Positions 38,507 through 47,674 are shown, counted from the first letter of the stretch. The stretch: DNA of 64,000 bases from Glaciimonas sp. CA11.2 (GCF_034314045.1 NZ_JAVIWL010000001.1:3038001-3102000); one strand, 5' to 3'. Numbers and translations are program-made. Notes: a model not told the origin generated them from the letters alone.

Positions 38507-39112
38507 ATGACAAAACCTGCAAATTTCGAAAACTATCATATCCGTAAGTGGTACACCCAAATTGATGACACGCTGGCAAATGAAAGCGGTGTACTAGCCG
38601 ATGGTGCGGCCTTGCGAAAGATTGTAATAGCGGTCGCCATCCATAATCCGTACGCAGGACAATTCAATCAAAGCCTGGAAAAAATTCTCGCTAATTCTCC
38701 TGCGCTGGGAGCGGAATTCGGTCGCCGACTCAATTTGGCGCTAGGCACAGATAAAGTTGAAAGTTACGGCAAAGCCTGCATCGTCGGCATCGGCGGCGAA
38801 TATGAGCATGGTAATGCGTTCTTAACGCCGGCATTTGTCATGCCAATTCGCGAAGCGATTGGCGGAGGCAAAGCATGGATTCCATCATCAGGAAAGCGTG
38901 GTGTACCGGGCACCAATCTTGATATTCCGTTGGCGCATAAAGACGCGTTATACGTGCCATCGCATTACGATACGGTGACGACCCAGTTCACCGATGCACC
39001 CAATGCGGACGAAATCGTCGTAGCATTCGCAGTAGCAACGCGCGGTCGTCTGCATGCACGTTTGGGTGGATTGAAAGCGAGCGAAATTGAAGGAAAGAAT
39101 GGGTTGAATTGA
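38507..39112 (+). CDS. DUF1185 (amino acid synthesis family) protein
   Basis: A 201-residue protein of the DUF1185/AA_synth family, named on weak evidence. Recognisable parts are the IRKWYTQIDDTLANESG N-terminus, IHNPYAG near 46, GKACIVGIGGEYEHGNA near 88 and the C-terminal ATRGRLHARLGGL. The domain is often found near amidohydrolases and purine or pyrimidine degradation genes. It is the last gene of the glyoxylate run, 45 bp after pyk, and is followed by a hairpin. Biochemical function is unknown. Confidence 0.82.
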   Translation: MTKPANFENYHIRKWYTQIDDTLANESGVLADGAALRKIVIAVAIHNPYAGQFNQSLEKILANSPALGAEFGRRLNLALGTDKVESYGKACIVGIGGEYEHGNAFLTPAFVMPIREAIGGGKAWIPSSGKRGVPGTNLDIPLAHKDALYVPSHYDTVTTQFTDAPNADEIVVAFAVATRGRLHARLGGLKASEIEGKNGLN

Positions 39113-39197
39113 GGTAATGCGTAATATCGAAGGTTGCTAAAATTGCGCATTAGCTAAATTTTCAACAAGTTATTTTCTTTTGTTAGAAAAGTGCAAG

Positions 39198-39230
39198 CCT
39201 GATCGTTTTTTTAATTTCGATCAGGACTTT
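39198..39230 (+). terminator. Possible terminator after DUF1185 gene
   Basis: CCTGATCG (39198-39205) pairs with CGATCAGG (39218-39225) around a T-rich 12-nt loop, followed by ACTTT. It separates the plus-strand glyoxylate genes from the minus-strand type VI island. Confidence 0.45.
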
Positions 39231-39331
39231 AATGCCCTTGATACAGAGATCGGCAATAGATAACTTTACAGCTATGTAAATTTATCAGCAAAACTAAACC
39301 TAACCAGCCTTCGCTGGTAATGGGGTTCGCT

Positions 39332-40456
39332 TTACACTTTGAGATACCAGGTGACAGCATTCCCCGCCGCGTTAATTTTTGACCCTGGCATGATATTCCC
39401 TGCCTCCACTCGCACCGTTTTGCCTTGCATATGCGGCGCATGCCAGTTGCCTGTTATTGGACACACATCACCCGGATAAGCTTTATGATCTGTAAATATC
39501 TGCGGCGCGACCGGCGGTCTGGTTTTCAGATAGTCCGCTTCTTCAGCGGGAATCGTGCCGTCCAGATAGCGCTTGTCTTCCCACAGCAAACGCCACCAGA
39601 CTTCCTCCCACGTGTCCGTGCCTTCTAATTGATATTCAGTGGCAACCGCACCCGCTAAAAAATAATTAGGGCAACCGACTTTTGCGGCCATTTTTGCCGG
39701 ATCGGTATTTTTGAAGATCGGCATGATAAACCACGGTTCCCAGATACCGTCAGTGGGAATGGTCCCACCGGTGAAGATTTGATCCTGATGGTTATGGTTA
39801 TAAGGTGGACACGACGGAAGGTCTTCTGGGAAGATTCGGGGGATCGGCCATTCGGGTTCGAAGAAGAGGGTTTCATAGGTCCATTTTTGGGACTGACGTA
39901 GGCTATTCCAATCCACTAAACGAAAAGGGTCGTAATCCTTCAAGTTCGACGTCGTGATCCGCCGAGTAGAGTTCATCGCCGCAGCGATGATGACGTCCTT
40001 GATGAAGGCGGTATGATTACTTGGATGAATGCTATTCCCTGAGCGCTCACGGACCATGCCTAAAGCAACATAAAAAGGGGCTTCATCCACGACATGTTCA
40101 TCTGCATATCGACCAAATAATTGCTCCATAAAATCTGCGCGAGACAGCGTTTTATAGGCTTCTTGCTTATGAGGCGTGGAACGGAGCAGCGCCAGCCCTT
40201 GGTCCATTGGTATCATCTGGCGCAAAAATTCTTTATATTCTTCTTCGTGTCGGGTTAAATAATAGGCAGCATCAGGATCGTTTTGTACGGTAAGCGGAGG
40301 GTTCTGGAGTTGCTTCAAAAACGCATCCAAAAAACCTTGATAGCGCAATCTGACCTGACTCAGAAAGGTAAAACTGGTGTATTTTTTTACTAAGTAAAAC
40401 GCCTGACCCCGTGTCTGTTGTTCCTGCTCGGGTGTCATGGTTTGTCGGTTTTGCAT
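39332..40456 (-). CDS. Candidate T6SS immunity protein, distal copy
   Basis: A 374-residue protein without signal peptide or membrane segment, paralogous to the gene at 40767-41891. By eye the last 190 residues differ at about a dozen positions, while the first 185 are only about three-quarters identical. The C-terminus carries CPITGNWHAPHMQGKTVRVEAG and an IMPGSKINAAG stretch, a Cys-Pro-x-Thr-Gly-x-Trp pattern I associate, without certainty, with Imm71/Imm72-type immunity families. It lies 15 bp after the stop of an orphan effector tip. An immunity role is inferred from position. Confidence 0.65.
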   Translation of the reverse strand: MQNRQTMTPEQEQQTRGQAFYLVKKYTSFTFLSQVRLRYQGFLDAFLKQLQNPPLTVQNDPDAAYYLTRHEEEYKEFLRQMIPMDQGLALLRSTPHKQEAYKTLSRADFMEQLFGRYADEHVVDEAPFYVALGMVRERSGNSIHPSNHTAFIKDVIIAAAMNSTRRITTSNLKDYDPFRLVDWNSLRQSQKWTYETLFFEPEWPIPRIFPEDLPSCPPYNHNHQDQIFTGGTIPTDGIWEPWFIMPIFKNTDPAKMAAKVGCPNYFLAGAVATEYQLEGTDTWEEVWWRLLWEDKRYLDGTIPAEEADYLKTRPPVAPQIFTDHKAYPGDVCPITGNWHAPHMQGKTVRVEAGNIMPGSKINAAGNAVTWYLKV

Positions 40457-40470
40457 ATTATTTCTCTCTG

Positions 40471-40722
40471 TTAATTGTTGGTTTGCTTACCCGCTGTGGC
40501 TGCGCCGCGTAACAGATAGCCCTCTTGTACGATCTTGGCGGAGCGTTCGTTAGGGGGCAAAAAGACGGCGGTTGCTCGCACATGATTTGGAATGTCTGCG
40601 TCGGTCCAGTTGGTCGGTTTTGCCGGTATATGTTTTTCAACGTATTCACGTAGTGGCTTGTGATCGGTATTAAAAAAGTCGATAGCCAGATGACTTTCGC
40701 CCTTTGGGTATCGACTTGCTTG
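40471..40722 (-). pseudogene. Orphan C-terminal tip of the T6SS effector
   Basis: An 83-codon stretch in one frame, without start codon, matches the last 85 residues of the effector encoded at 41908-43404. HKPLREYVEKHIP through GYLLRGAATAGKQTNN is nearly identical, while the upstream 20 residues (QASRYPKGESHLAIDFFNTD) have diverged. It ends in TAA 15 bp before the distal immunity gene, the same spacing as the intact pair. It is a displaced toxin tip or remnant of a duplicated toxin-immunity module. A longer minus-strand frame over the same DNA is out of phase and not real. Confidence 0.8.
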
Positions 40723-40766
40723 ACAAGAAAATAAGTGCGCGGGGGGCTCAATTGTTGATTTGCGCT

Positions 40767-41891
40767 TTACACTTTGAGATACCAGGTCACGGCATTCCCC
40801 GCCGCGTTAATTTTTGACCCGGGCATGATAGTCCCTGCCTCCACCCGCACTGTTTTACCTTGCATATGCGGCGCATGCCAGTTGCCTGTTACCGGGCACA
40901 CATCTCCCGGAAAAGCTTTATCGCTGGTGAATACCGGTGCTGCGACCGGCGGTCTGGTTTTCAGATAGTCCGCTTCTTCAGCGGGAATCGTGCCGTCCAG
41001 ATAGCGCTTGTCTTCCCACAGCAAACGCCACCAGACTTCCTCCCACGTGTCCGTTCCTTCTAATTGATATTCGGTGGCAACCGCGCCGGCTAAAAAATAA
41101 TTAGGGCAACCGACTTTTGCAGCCATTTTTGCCGGATCGGTATTTTTGAAGATCGGCATGATAAACCACGGTTCCCAGATACCGTCAGTGGGAATGGTCC
41201 CGCCGCTGAAGATTTGATCCTGATGGTTATGGTTATAAGGTGGACACGACGGAAGGTAATCCGGGAAGATACGAGGGATCGGCCATTCGGGTTCGAAGAA
41301 TAGGGTTTCATAGGTCCATTTTTGGGACTGACGTAGGCTATTCCTATTTACTAACTGGAAAGGGTCGTAGTTTTTCCACTCCGTTATTGTGATCCCCAAA
41401 GCAGAGCTCATCTCCGCAGCGATCATGATGTCCTTGATGAGGGCGGTATGATTGCTCGGATGAATACTATTTCCGGGATATTCACAGACCATGCCTAAAG
41501 CAATATAAAAAGGGTCCTTACACACCCCCTTTTCATCTGCATATCGGCCAAATAATCGGTCTATAAAATCTGTCCGGGACATCGTGTTATAGGCCTCTTG
41601 CTTATAGCGTGTAGAACGGAGCAGCGCCAGTCCTTGCTTGATTGGTATCATCTGACGCAGGAATTCTTTGTATTCGTATTCGTGCCGAGTCTGATAAAAG
41701 TCAGCGTCCGGATCGTTTTGTAAGGCAAGTGAAGGGTTCTTAAGTTGGTTCACAAACGCATCCAAAAAACCTTGATACCGTAATCTGGTCTGGTCAAGAA
41801 AGGTAAAACTGGTATATTTTTTAAGTAAATAAAACGCCTGATCCCGCGTCTGCTTTTCCTGCTCTCTCGTGATGGTTTTTCGATTGTTCAT
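40767..41891 (-). CDS. Candidate T6SS immunity protein, proximal copy
   Basis: A 374-residue cytosolic-looking protein starting 17 bp after the effector stop, with GAGG before the ATG. Its position directly behind a VgrG-linked effector is that of the cognate immunity gene. It shares the C-terminal CPVTGNWHAPHMQG element and the TPRT-free helical N-terminus (QAFYLLKKYTSFTFL) with the distal copy. The diverged N-terminal half is the likely specificity region. What it binds cannot be read from sequence; an accessory-effector or adaptor role is the main alternative. Confidence 0.68.
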   Translation of the reverse strand: MNNRKTITREQEKQTRDQAFYLLKKYTSFTFLDQTRLRYQGFLDAFVNQLKNPSLALQNDPDADFYQTRHEYEYKEFLRQMIPIKQGLALLRSTRYKQEAYNTMSRTDFIDRLFGRYADEKGVCKDPFYIALGMVCEYPGNSIHPSNHTALIKDIMIAAEMSSALGITITEWKNYDPFQLVNRNSLRQSQKWTYETLFFEPEWPIPRIFPDYLPSCPPYNHNHQDQIFSGGTIPTDGIWEPWFIMPIFKNTDPAKMAAKVGCPNYFLAGAVATEYQLEGTDTWEEVWWRLLWEDKRYLDGTIPAEEADYLKTRPPVAAPVFTSDKAFPGDVCPVTGNWHAPHMQGKTVRVEAGTIMPGSKINAAGNAVTWYLKV

Positions 41892-41907
41892 GTTATTTAC
41901 CTCACTG

Positions 41908-43404
41908 TTAATTATTCGTTTGCTTACCCGCCGTGGCTGCGCCGCGTAACAGATAGCCTTGTTTTACGATCTTGGCAGAGCGTTCATTGGGGCCCAAAAA
42001 GACGGCGGTTGCCTGCACGTGATTTGGAATGTCTGCGTCGATCCAGTTGGTCGGTTTCACCGGTATATGTTTTTCAACGTATTCACGCAGCGGTTTATGA
42101 TAGGCATCATGAAAGTCGATATACAGCTGGATTTCGCCGCCCGGCAACAAAATTCCACTGGCTTTCGGACCTTCGCTGTCGACTTTCTCGGCCGCTTTTC
42201 CGCGCCATGCACGAATGCCTTCCCAACTGTCATGGACATGAATACCTAGTTTGCGCATCTCATTTTTAGTTGGTACGTGTTCAAGTACCAAATACGCGCC
42301 ATTGCTATTCCAGGCTTGCACGACTGCGTAATCTAAACGCCACGCCTTGCCATTTTTCGGAAATTTTTCGGCCCAATATGCACCGGCCTTATTAGGTTTT
42401 TCTGTGTCAATTATTCTGGGCAGATAAACCTTTTTCCCCGCGGGAAGCAATACAGGTTCTATATGCGCCTTGCTACTGAAAGAATATAAGTTGGGGTAAA
42501 TGTCACGGCCGTGAACCTTTTTTTTATATCCCTCCAAATTAGGCCATCCTTCTTTATGCTTGTAATGCGCCTGGGTCGCCTCTGTATGTCCCTTACTCGC
42601 AATATGAATAGGCGACACCTCGCCAATCCGTGCCTCGGTGGTGCGAATTTTGATTGGACCCGCACCGACTGTGATGGGAAAAACATTACCCTCAATTAAA
42701 TTGCTGCGCACTTTATTGAATAAAGCGTTCAGTTCTTTAAAAGCTTGTGGAATCATTTTGTCGGCCAGAAGCTGTAATTTGTCGAGCTTTGGCGGCAGCG
42801 CTTGCAACCAGCTTTTGACCGGGGCGGGCAATACCGCGCCCAACTCACGGGCCGTAAAAATACTCGTGTCGCGTAGACGGCGCATCAATACATAATAAGC
42901 TGACGTGACGGTTGCCTGATACGCTGTAAAGTCCAGCGTGTTAAAAAAAACGCGTGTATTTCCGTAGCCCATTTTGCGCAGGAAGGCTAATATCTGTTCG
43001 CCTATGTGTGATAGTTTGGCGGAGTCATATGCCGCCTGTAATAGCAATCTGCCGACACCTTTCAAGATGCCACCCAACACTGGTACCACGGCGAGCAAAC
43101 ACAATACTAATGCGACCCAGTTCCAAATGTCTTTCGCCTCTTTATCGCTATCGGCCATGCGCAAGCTAATGGCAATGGCATCGCGGGCAGCCGTGATTTC
43201 GCCCGCGACAGGAAACATGCTGACCACTGCGTCGACGACAATTTGGCCCACCGTTGGCTTGGTTTTAAACTCTCCTTTTAATGCCCCGCCGATCCACTGT
43301 GCACCGTTGCCGATCTGGTTCACGGCCTGATTGCCTACCCGATGCGCGCGCTCCCAGATATCATCGGCGACCTCGAATACGGTCAGTTCGATTTCTGCAC
43401 TCAT
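41908..43404 (-). CDS. VgrG-linked T6SS effector with unassigned C-terminal toxin domain
   Basis: A 498-residue protein whose ATG overlaps the vgrG stop by 4 nt. Residues 20-125 (VGNQAVNQIGNGAQWIGG, FKTKPTVGQIVVD, and a hydrophobic segment at 95-115) form the N-terminal region seen in many Burkholderiales T6SS cargo proteins. Residues about 320-440 hold VYLPRIID, GAYW, a WR pair, WNSNGAYLVLEHV and LPGGEIQLYIDF. That order recalls predicted ADP-ribosyltransferase-like toxin tips, an unverified resemblance. The last 85 residues recur as an orphan copy downstream. No PAAR motif or adaptor gene is present. Confidence 0.72.
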   Translation of the reverse strand: MSAEIELTVFEVADDIWERAHRVGNQAVNQIGNGAQWIGGALKGEFKTKPTVGQIVVDAVVSMFPVAGEITAARDAIAISLRMADSDKEAKDIWNWVALVLCLLAVVPVLGGILKGVGRLLLQAAYDSAKLSHIGEQILAFLRKMGYGNTRVFFNTLDFTAYQATVTSAYYVLMRRLRDTSIFTARELGAVLPAPVKSWLQALPPKLDKLQLLADKMIPQAFKELNALFNKVRSNLIEGNVFPITVGAGPIKIRTTEARIGEVSPIHIASKGHTEATQAHYKHKEGWPNLEGYKKKVHGRDIYPNLYSFSSKAHIEPVLLPAGKKVYLPRIIDTEKPNKAGAYWAEKFPKNGKAWRLDYAVVQAWNSNGAYLVLEHVPTKNEMRKLGIHVHDSWEGIRAWRGKAAEKVDSEGPKASGILLPGGEIQLYIDFHDAYHKPLREYVEKHIPVKPTNWIDADIPNHVQATAVFLGPNERSAKIVKQGYLLRGAATAGKQTNN

Positions 43405-46190
43405 GGCGCATCTCCCCTTTTTTTAATGGAATCGTGCATGTCGCCCTGTGTCCAAAGCATTTCATATGCTGAAGATTTCTGATGGATCGCTTTGCCGATA
43501 AACGCACGCTGATCTTCGCCAAGTATGAGCTGGCCGACGCCATCGGGTGCGTCGGGTAGATTTGCCTTTCCCGAATGATCGAGTTGACCCTGATAGTTTT
43601 TTCCGCTGTCAAAATTGATACTGAAAGAGCCATCTTGCACAGCATCGTTATCGTGATATGCCACATCCAGTTCACGTTTGAAATCGGATTGCAGGAAAGA
43701 TGGCGTTACTACTGGTAAGCCTTTTGGCCCGGCCACATCGCTGCTCGCCGTCCGTATCAGATGTTCACCCTTGGTTCCGCTCTCAATGCTATCGGCGTTG
43801 TATTTGGTATAACTACCGCCGCCATTGATCATGACTTCTTCGGTGGCATTGATGGAGATGGTATTGGCGGTGTGGGTAATGTTGAGTTTGGCTAAAATGT
43901 TGAGGCTGCTCTTTAATGCCTTCACATCGATGTCGGCGCTGCTGGCGATCATTTTCATACCCGCGTTGTAGGCAAACAGGCGGATGCCGTTACGCACATT
44001 GGCTATAAGCCGTTGTCCTACCGACAAACTCATATCCTGTCCGCTAGTGATCGCCACATGCTCCCCGCTGGCAATATGGGTCGATTGCGGCGTCGTGGTA
44101 GCGATTCCCGCCGGACTGGCGAGTATCAGATGCGGTGCGTTTAATTCGGGAAAGCTGCCGTCTTTGGCCTCGCCGCCGGTCCCTTGAATCGCGTCGTTCT
44201 GATCGGTGAGTGAAGTGGTGACCACTTTGTGCTCATCGGCTTCAAGCGCACCATGTTGCTGCGCCAGTTCACCGAGGCTTTTCTGTTGGCCGTGCGCATC
44301 GATCAGGCGCTGTGCCGTCTCGCCCAGATCGGTGATGTGACGACTGGCATTGGGGCGACTTTCGGTGCTGATCAGCAGACCGTTTTTAGCGCGGATTGCG
44401 CCATGCCCGTCGGTGCGCAGTTCAAATCCTTGACCGCGGGATTCCTTACGACAGGCGTGGTCTTCGATGCGTGTAATGTGGCCCAAACTCAATTGGCTAT
44501 GCTGATGATCGCTTTTGAGCTGGCTCTGGATTTTGCCAGCGGTGTCATCCATGACCAGATGGTTGCTGCGTCCGCTGGCCGCATTGCCGCCGTCAGGTGT
44601 CAGTTCCCGTGAGCGAAATCCGGATAGCGCACTCTGGCTCGGCAATGCCCACGGTGGCGTATTGAGTTGGTTGTACACCCGTCCGGTACATAGCGGCAAG
44701 TCGGGATCGCCACTCAGAAAGTCGACGATGACTTCTTGCCCGATGCGGGGAATATGCATGCCGCCGAGTTGATTGCCAGCCCACGGTGCGACGACGCGGA
44801 CCCAGCAACTGCTCTGATGATTGTGTTGGCCGAGGCGGTCCCATGGAAACTGGAGCTTGATGCGCCCGAGGGTATCGGTCCAGATGTTTTGTCCCTGCGG
44901 ACCGACCACGATGGCGGTGGCGGGACCGTGGGTCAACGGTTTGGGTGTAGACCGTTGCGGTCGTACGTTCTCGCTGGCCGGTTGCACCGTAAAATCGACG
45001 TGGACGCGATAACGTTGCCGATGCGCATTGTCGGACGCCTGCGTTTCTTGCGCGGCTTCGTCGATCCTCAGTGTGGTCGATAGGATCACATACTCGGCAT
45101 TGGCGGCGGTCTGCGGATGACGCGTTAGCGTAAAGATGCAACCGGGCACCATGCCGCGTAGATGGCCTTGGCCTTGCGCTCGTTGGCCGACGCTGTGTAA
45201 GGCTTGCATGCGCAAACGGGCGATGAAATCGCCTTCGGCAAACGGATCATTCTGGCTTTCCCGGTTGGTGCTTGCTGAACCGGAACCCGCCTTCGGCTGG
45301 CTATAATGCGCGTCGGCATGCCATTGATAGACGGCTTGCTGATTGTGTGCGGTGGGGCGGGGATCGTAGCGGCTGGCGGTGAGATTGGCCTTGGGGCGCG
45401 TGTAGTCATAATCCCGCGTGGTGTACTGGCCGGAGGTGAGTTGATGTACGGGTGAAAAGGCATGAATACACTCTTCATCGATATGTTTGCCTTCCGTATG
45501 AAACTGCACCACGTGATAGGCGCTGCTGGGCGAATTCTTATGCGCGCCGATGCTGTCGATTAAGACCAGTCGATGGACGCCATTATCATGCTCGAAGAAA
45601 TAGTTGATTCCCCATTCTTCGCACAATCGACTAAAGAACGTAAAGTCGCTTTCGTTGTATTGGGTCTGATAGTCGCGTTTGGGATAAGTCTCAATGAGAC
45701 GCTTGTCGACTGGAAAGGCGTAGTCGGCAAACAGCAGATCGATGATCTCGATCACGCTTTGATCCTGAAATATCTTGCAGTCGGTGGTCAGTGTCGCCAG
45801 ATGCAACCACGGGCGCAATGTCACTTCGTACAGCGCGTGGCGGCCCTCTTGCCGCAGCATGCTGGCGGCGGTGATAAGGCCGGAGATTTCACGCGTACCG
45901 GCACCGATGTTGCCAAGCAGATTGTCGGCAAATGCACTATCAACAAATCCACCGCTGCCATCCAATGCAATCATGATTGTTAACTCGCGACCAATGAAAT
46001 CGTCAAGATTGACATTGGCGATGTCCTCACTCAGATGGATCAAGGATTCAGGTGTCATCAGCACGATGGTGTAGTCGAACAACGCGTTCATGCTTTCCGT
46101 TCCGGAGAGGCTAATCGGAACCAGCGCAGGTTGGTTCAAGCGTGTTGGAATAGCGCTGCTAGATGCGCTGAGAGTGCGACTGCTGGACAT
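43401..46190 (-). CDS. vgrG: VgrG, T6SS spike protein (TssI)
   Basis: A 929-residue trimeric spike protein. The N-terminal gp27-like region starts after a Ser-rich leader (ALVPISLSGTESMNALFDY). The gp5/OB region contains HGPATAIVVGPQGQNIWTDTLGRIKLQFPWD and FLSGDPDLPLCTGRVYN, seen as VVGPQG, GRIKLQFPWD and SGDPDLP. A DUF2345 domain follows (about residues 600-800: HLILASPAGIATTTPQ, LFAYNAGMKMIAS). The C-terminal tail ends SIKKRGDAP. It overlaps the effector start by 4 bp. No hcp or other tss genes are near, so it is an orphan vgrG island. Confidence 0.93.
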   Translation of the reverse strand: MSSSRTLSASSSAIPTRLNQPALVPISLSGTESMNALFDYTIVLMTPESLIHLSEDIANVNLDDFIGRELTIMIALDGSGGFVDSAFADNLLGNIGAGTREISGLITAASMLRQEGRHALYEVTLRPWLHLATLTTDCKIFQDQSVIEIIDLLFADYAFPVDKRLIETYPKRDYQTQYNESDFTFFSRLCEEWGINYFFEHDNGVHRLVLIDSIGAHKNSPSSAYHVVQFHTEGKHIDEECIHAFSPVHQLTSGQYTTRDYDYTRPKANLTASRYDPRPTAHNQQAVYQWHADAHYSQPKAGSGSASTNRESQNDPFAEGDFIARLRMQALHSVGQRAQGQGHLRGMVPGCIFTLTRHPQTAANAEYVILSTTLRIDEAAQETQASDNAHRQRYRVHVDFTVQPASENVRPQRSTPKPLTHGPATAIVVGPQGQNIWTDTLGRIKLQFPWDRLGQHNHQSSCWVRVVAPWAGNQLGGMHIPRIGQEVIVDFLSGDPDLPLCTGRVYNQLNTPPWALPSQSALSGFRSRELTPDGGNAASGRSNHLVMDDTAGKIQSQLKSDHQHSQLSLGHITRIEDHACRKESRGQGFELRTDGHGAIRAKNGLLISTESRPNASRHITDLGETAQRLIDAHGQQKSLGELAQQHGALEADEHKVVTTSLTDQNDAIQGTGGEAKDGSFPELNAPHLILASPAGIATTTPQSTHIASGEHVAITSGQDMSLSVGQRLIANVRNGIRLFAYNAGMKMIASSADIDVKALKSSLNILAKLNITHTANTISINATEEVMINGGGSYTKYNADSIESGTKGEHLIRTASSDVAGPKGLPVVTPSFLQSDFKRELDVAYHDNDAVQDGSFSINFDSGKNYQGQLDHSGKANLPDAPDGVGQLILGEDQRAFIGKAIHQKSSAYEMLWTQGDMHDSIKKRGDAP

Positions 46191-46593
46191 GGGGGAAAGA
46201 CCTTCCGCTACGAACGTGAGGACGATTTAATGCAATCGTGGAGGTGAAAAACTCTGCCTAAATACTAAACGTCTTACAGAAAAAAAGATGTAGGAACATT
46301 CTTAAAGTGAAGGCCAATTTGAAAAATAAATGCAGCGACGATTTGAATCGCGCTTTAAAAAAAGTAATTGTTAAACGTTGGAGGGTGGCTTGAATGATTT
46401 CGTGGACCGCAAATTTTGCGGCAGCGCAACATATCCATATTGTGTTCGGGAGTGATTGAACGGGGACGATTAATTTCGAAATAGGCTTAGCGATACATCG
46501 TTTGGCGCATTAAAAGTAGTATTGTAGTGTTACCACAGCAGCGGCGTGGAGGGGAATAATAAGGTTTGATTACAACAAAATACTGGTCCGCAG
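46191..46593. other. 403-bp intergenic region with a 15-bp palindrome
   Basis: Divergent promoter space between vgrG and gloA. CCGCAAA-T-TTTGCGG at 46407-46421 is a perfect interrupted palindrome, possibly an operator. Otherwise nothing is recognised. Confidence 0.45.
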
Positions 46594-46989
46594 ATGCCAA
46601 AAATTATCCATACGATGATTCGGGTTCTCGATCCCGAACGCTCCAAGAATTTCTATCGCGAAGGTTTTGGATTCGCGGTATCGCATCAGCTTGATTTCCC
46701 CGATTTCACGTTGGTCTATCTGCGTAGTCCGGAAAATGATTTTGAGATTGAGCTAACGCACAATCATGACCGCACGGAACCTTATACCCACGGGGATGGC
46801 TACGGGCATTATGCGTTTGTGACGGACGACCTTGCGTCGATGCACGCAAAATTAACCGCATTGGGCCATGCGCCTGCGGCAATTAAAGAATTCAAGCAAG
46901 ATGAGGCGCTGCTGGCGCAGTTTTTCTTTGTGGTCGATCCGGATGGTTACAAGATCGAAGTTTTGGAGAAGTGGGGTCACTATCACTAA
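46594..46989 (+). CDS. gloA: Glyoxalase I / VOC-family lyase
   Basis: A 131-residue vicinal-oxygen-chelate protein that isomerises the methylglyoxal-glutathione hemithioacetal to S-lactoylglutathione. The metal ligands of bacterial Ni2+-type enzymes are present: His6 (MPKIIHTMIRV), Glu53 (FEIELTHN), His72 (GYGHYAFV) and Glu122 (GYKIEVLEK). Length and spacing agree with E. coli GloA. It may be separately transcribed; the next gene begins 74 bp later with its own ribosome site. Confidence 0.9.
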   Translation: MPKIIHTMIRVLDPERSKNFYREGFGFAVSHQLDFPDFTLVYLRSPENDFEIELTHNHDRTEPYTHGDGYGHYAFVTDDLASMHAKLTALGHAPAAIKEFKQDEALLAQFFFVVDPDGYKIEVLEKWGHYH

Positions 46990-47063
46990 TTTTCTCCCGC
47001 ATTGTTGGCATTGTTATTTACTTGCTTGAAAGCGTCTTTCCCAAAATAATTATAGGAGACAAA

Positions 47064-47600
47064 ATGCAATTACCTGAACAACCGAAACGTCGGAAATTCC
47101 TCAAGATCGCCTCTGCCGGTTCTATTGCCGGTGTCGCTGGCGGCATTCCAAGCTTATTTGTATCCAATCAGGCTGCGGCAGAGGAAATGCTGGGCAACGA
47201 TACCTTTGTTACGTTGACCAAAATAGCGCGCGATATCTTTCCGCATGATGGTTTCGACGATGGCCTGTATACCAAAGCCGTCGCTATCTACGGCGACCAG
47301 GTTAAGGCTGATCCAAACCTTCGCATGCTGCTGATCAATGGCGTTGCCGCCGCAGATGAGGCCGCAAAGAAACAATTTGGCAAACCCTATGCACAGATAC
47401 CGGATGAAAAATCCCGGGTGGTGATTTTGACGGCAATGCAGACTACGCCTTTCTTCCTGAAGATTCGTGGTGATCTGGTGGTAAGCCTTTACAACCAACC
47501 TGCGGTCTGGGGAAAGTTAGGTTATCAGGGACCTTCGGCTGAGCTCGGTGGTTACATCAGTCGCGGTTTCAATGATCAGAACTGGATGGAATTGACTTAA
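47064..47600 (+). CDS. Tat-exported gluconate 2-dehydrogenase subunit 3-like protein
   Basis: Small (gamma) subunit of a three-part FAD dehydrogenase, 178 residues from the ATG at 47064 (AGGAGAC before it). The N-terminus carries a twin-arginine signal, KRRKFLKIASAGSIAGVAGG, implying folded export with its partner. The mature part has FVTLTKIARDIFPHDGF, typical of PF13618. The GMC subunit next to it has no signal of its own and probably hitch-hikes. It lies 75 bp before the GMC gene. Confidence 0.88.
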   Translation: MQLPEQPKRRKFLKIASAGSIAGVAGGIPSLFVSNQAAAEEMLGNDTFVTLTKIARDIFPHDGFDDGLYTKAVAIYGDQVKADPNLRMLLINGVAAADEAAKKQFGKPYAQIPDEKSRVVILTAMQTTPFFLKIRGDLVVSLYNQPAVWGKLGYQGPSAELGGYISRGFNDQNWMELT

Positions 47601-47674
47601 AGCAAGTCATAAAAAGTCGAAGACTCGTTGCTGCACAAAAAATACACTCTTAGAAAAATAATGAGGAGACTGTC

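Noticed and set aside
40458..40751. 97-residue minus-strand open frame between the two immunity genes
   Set aside because: It is out of phase with the effector-tip copy in the same DNA; the homologous frame is the one ending at 40471.
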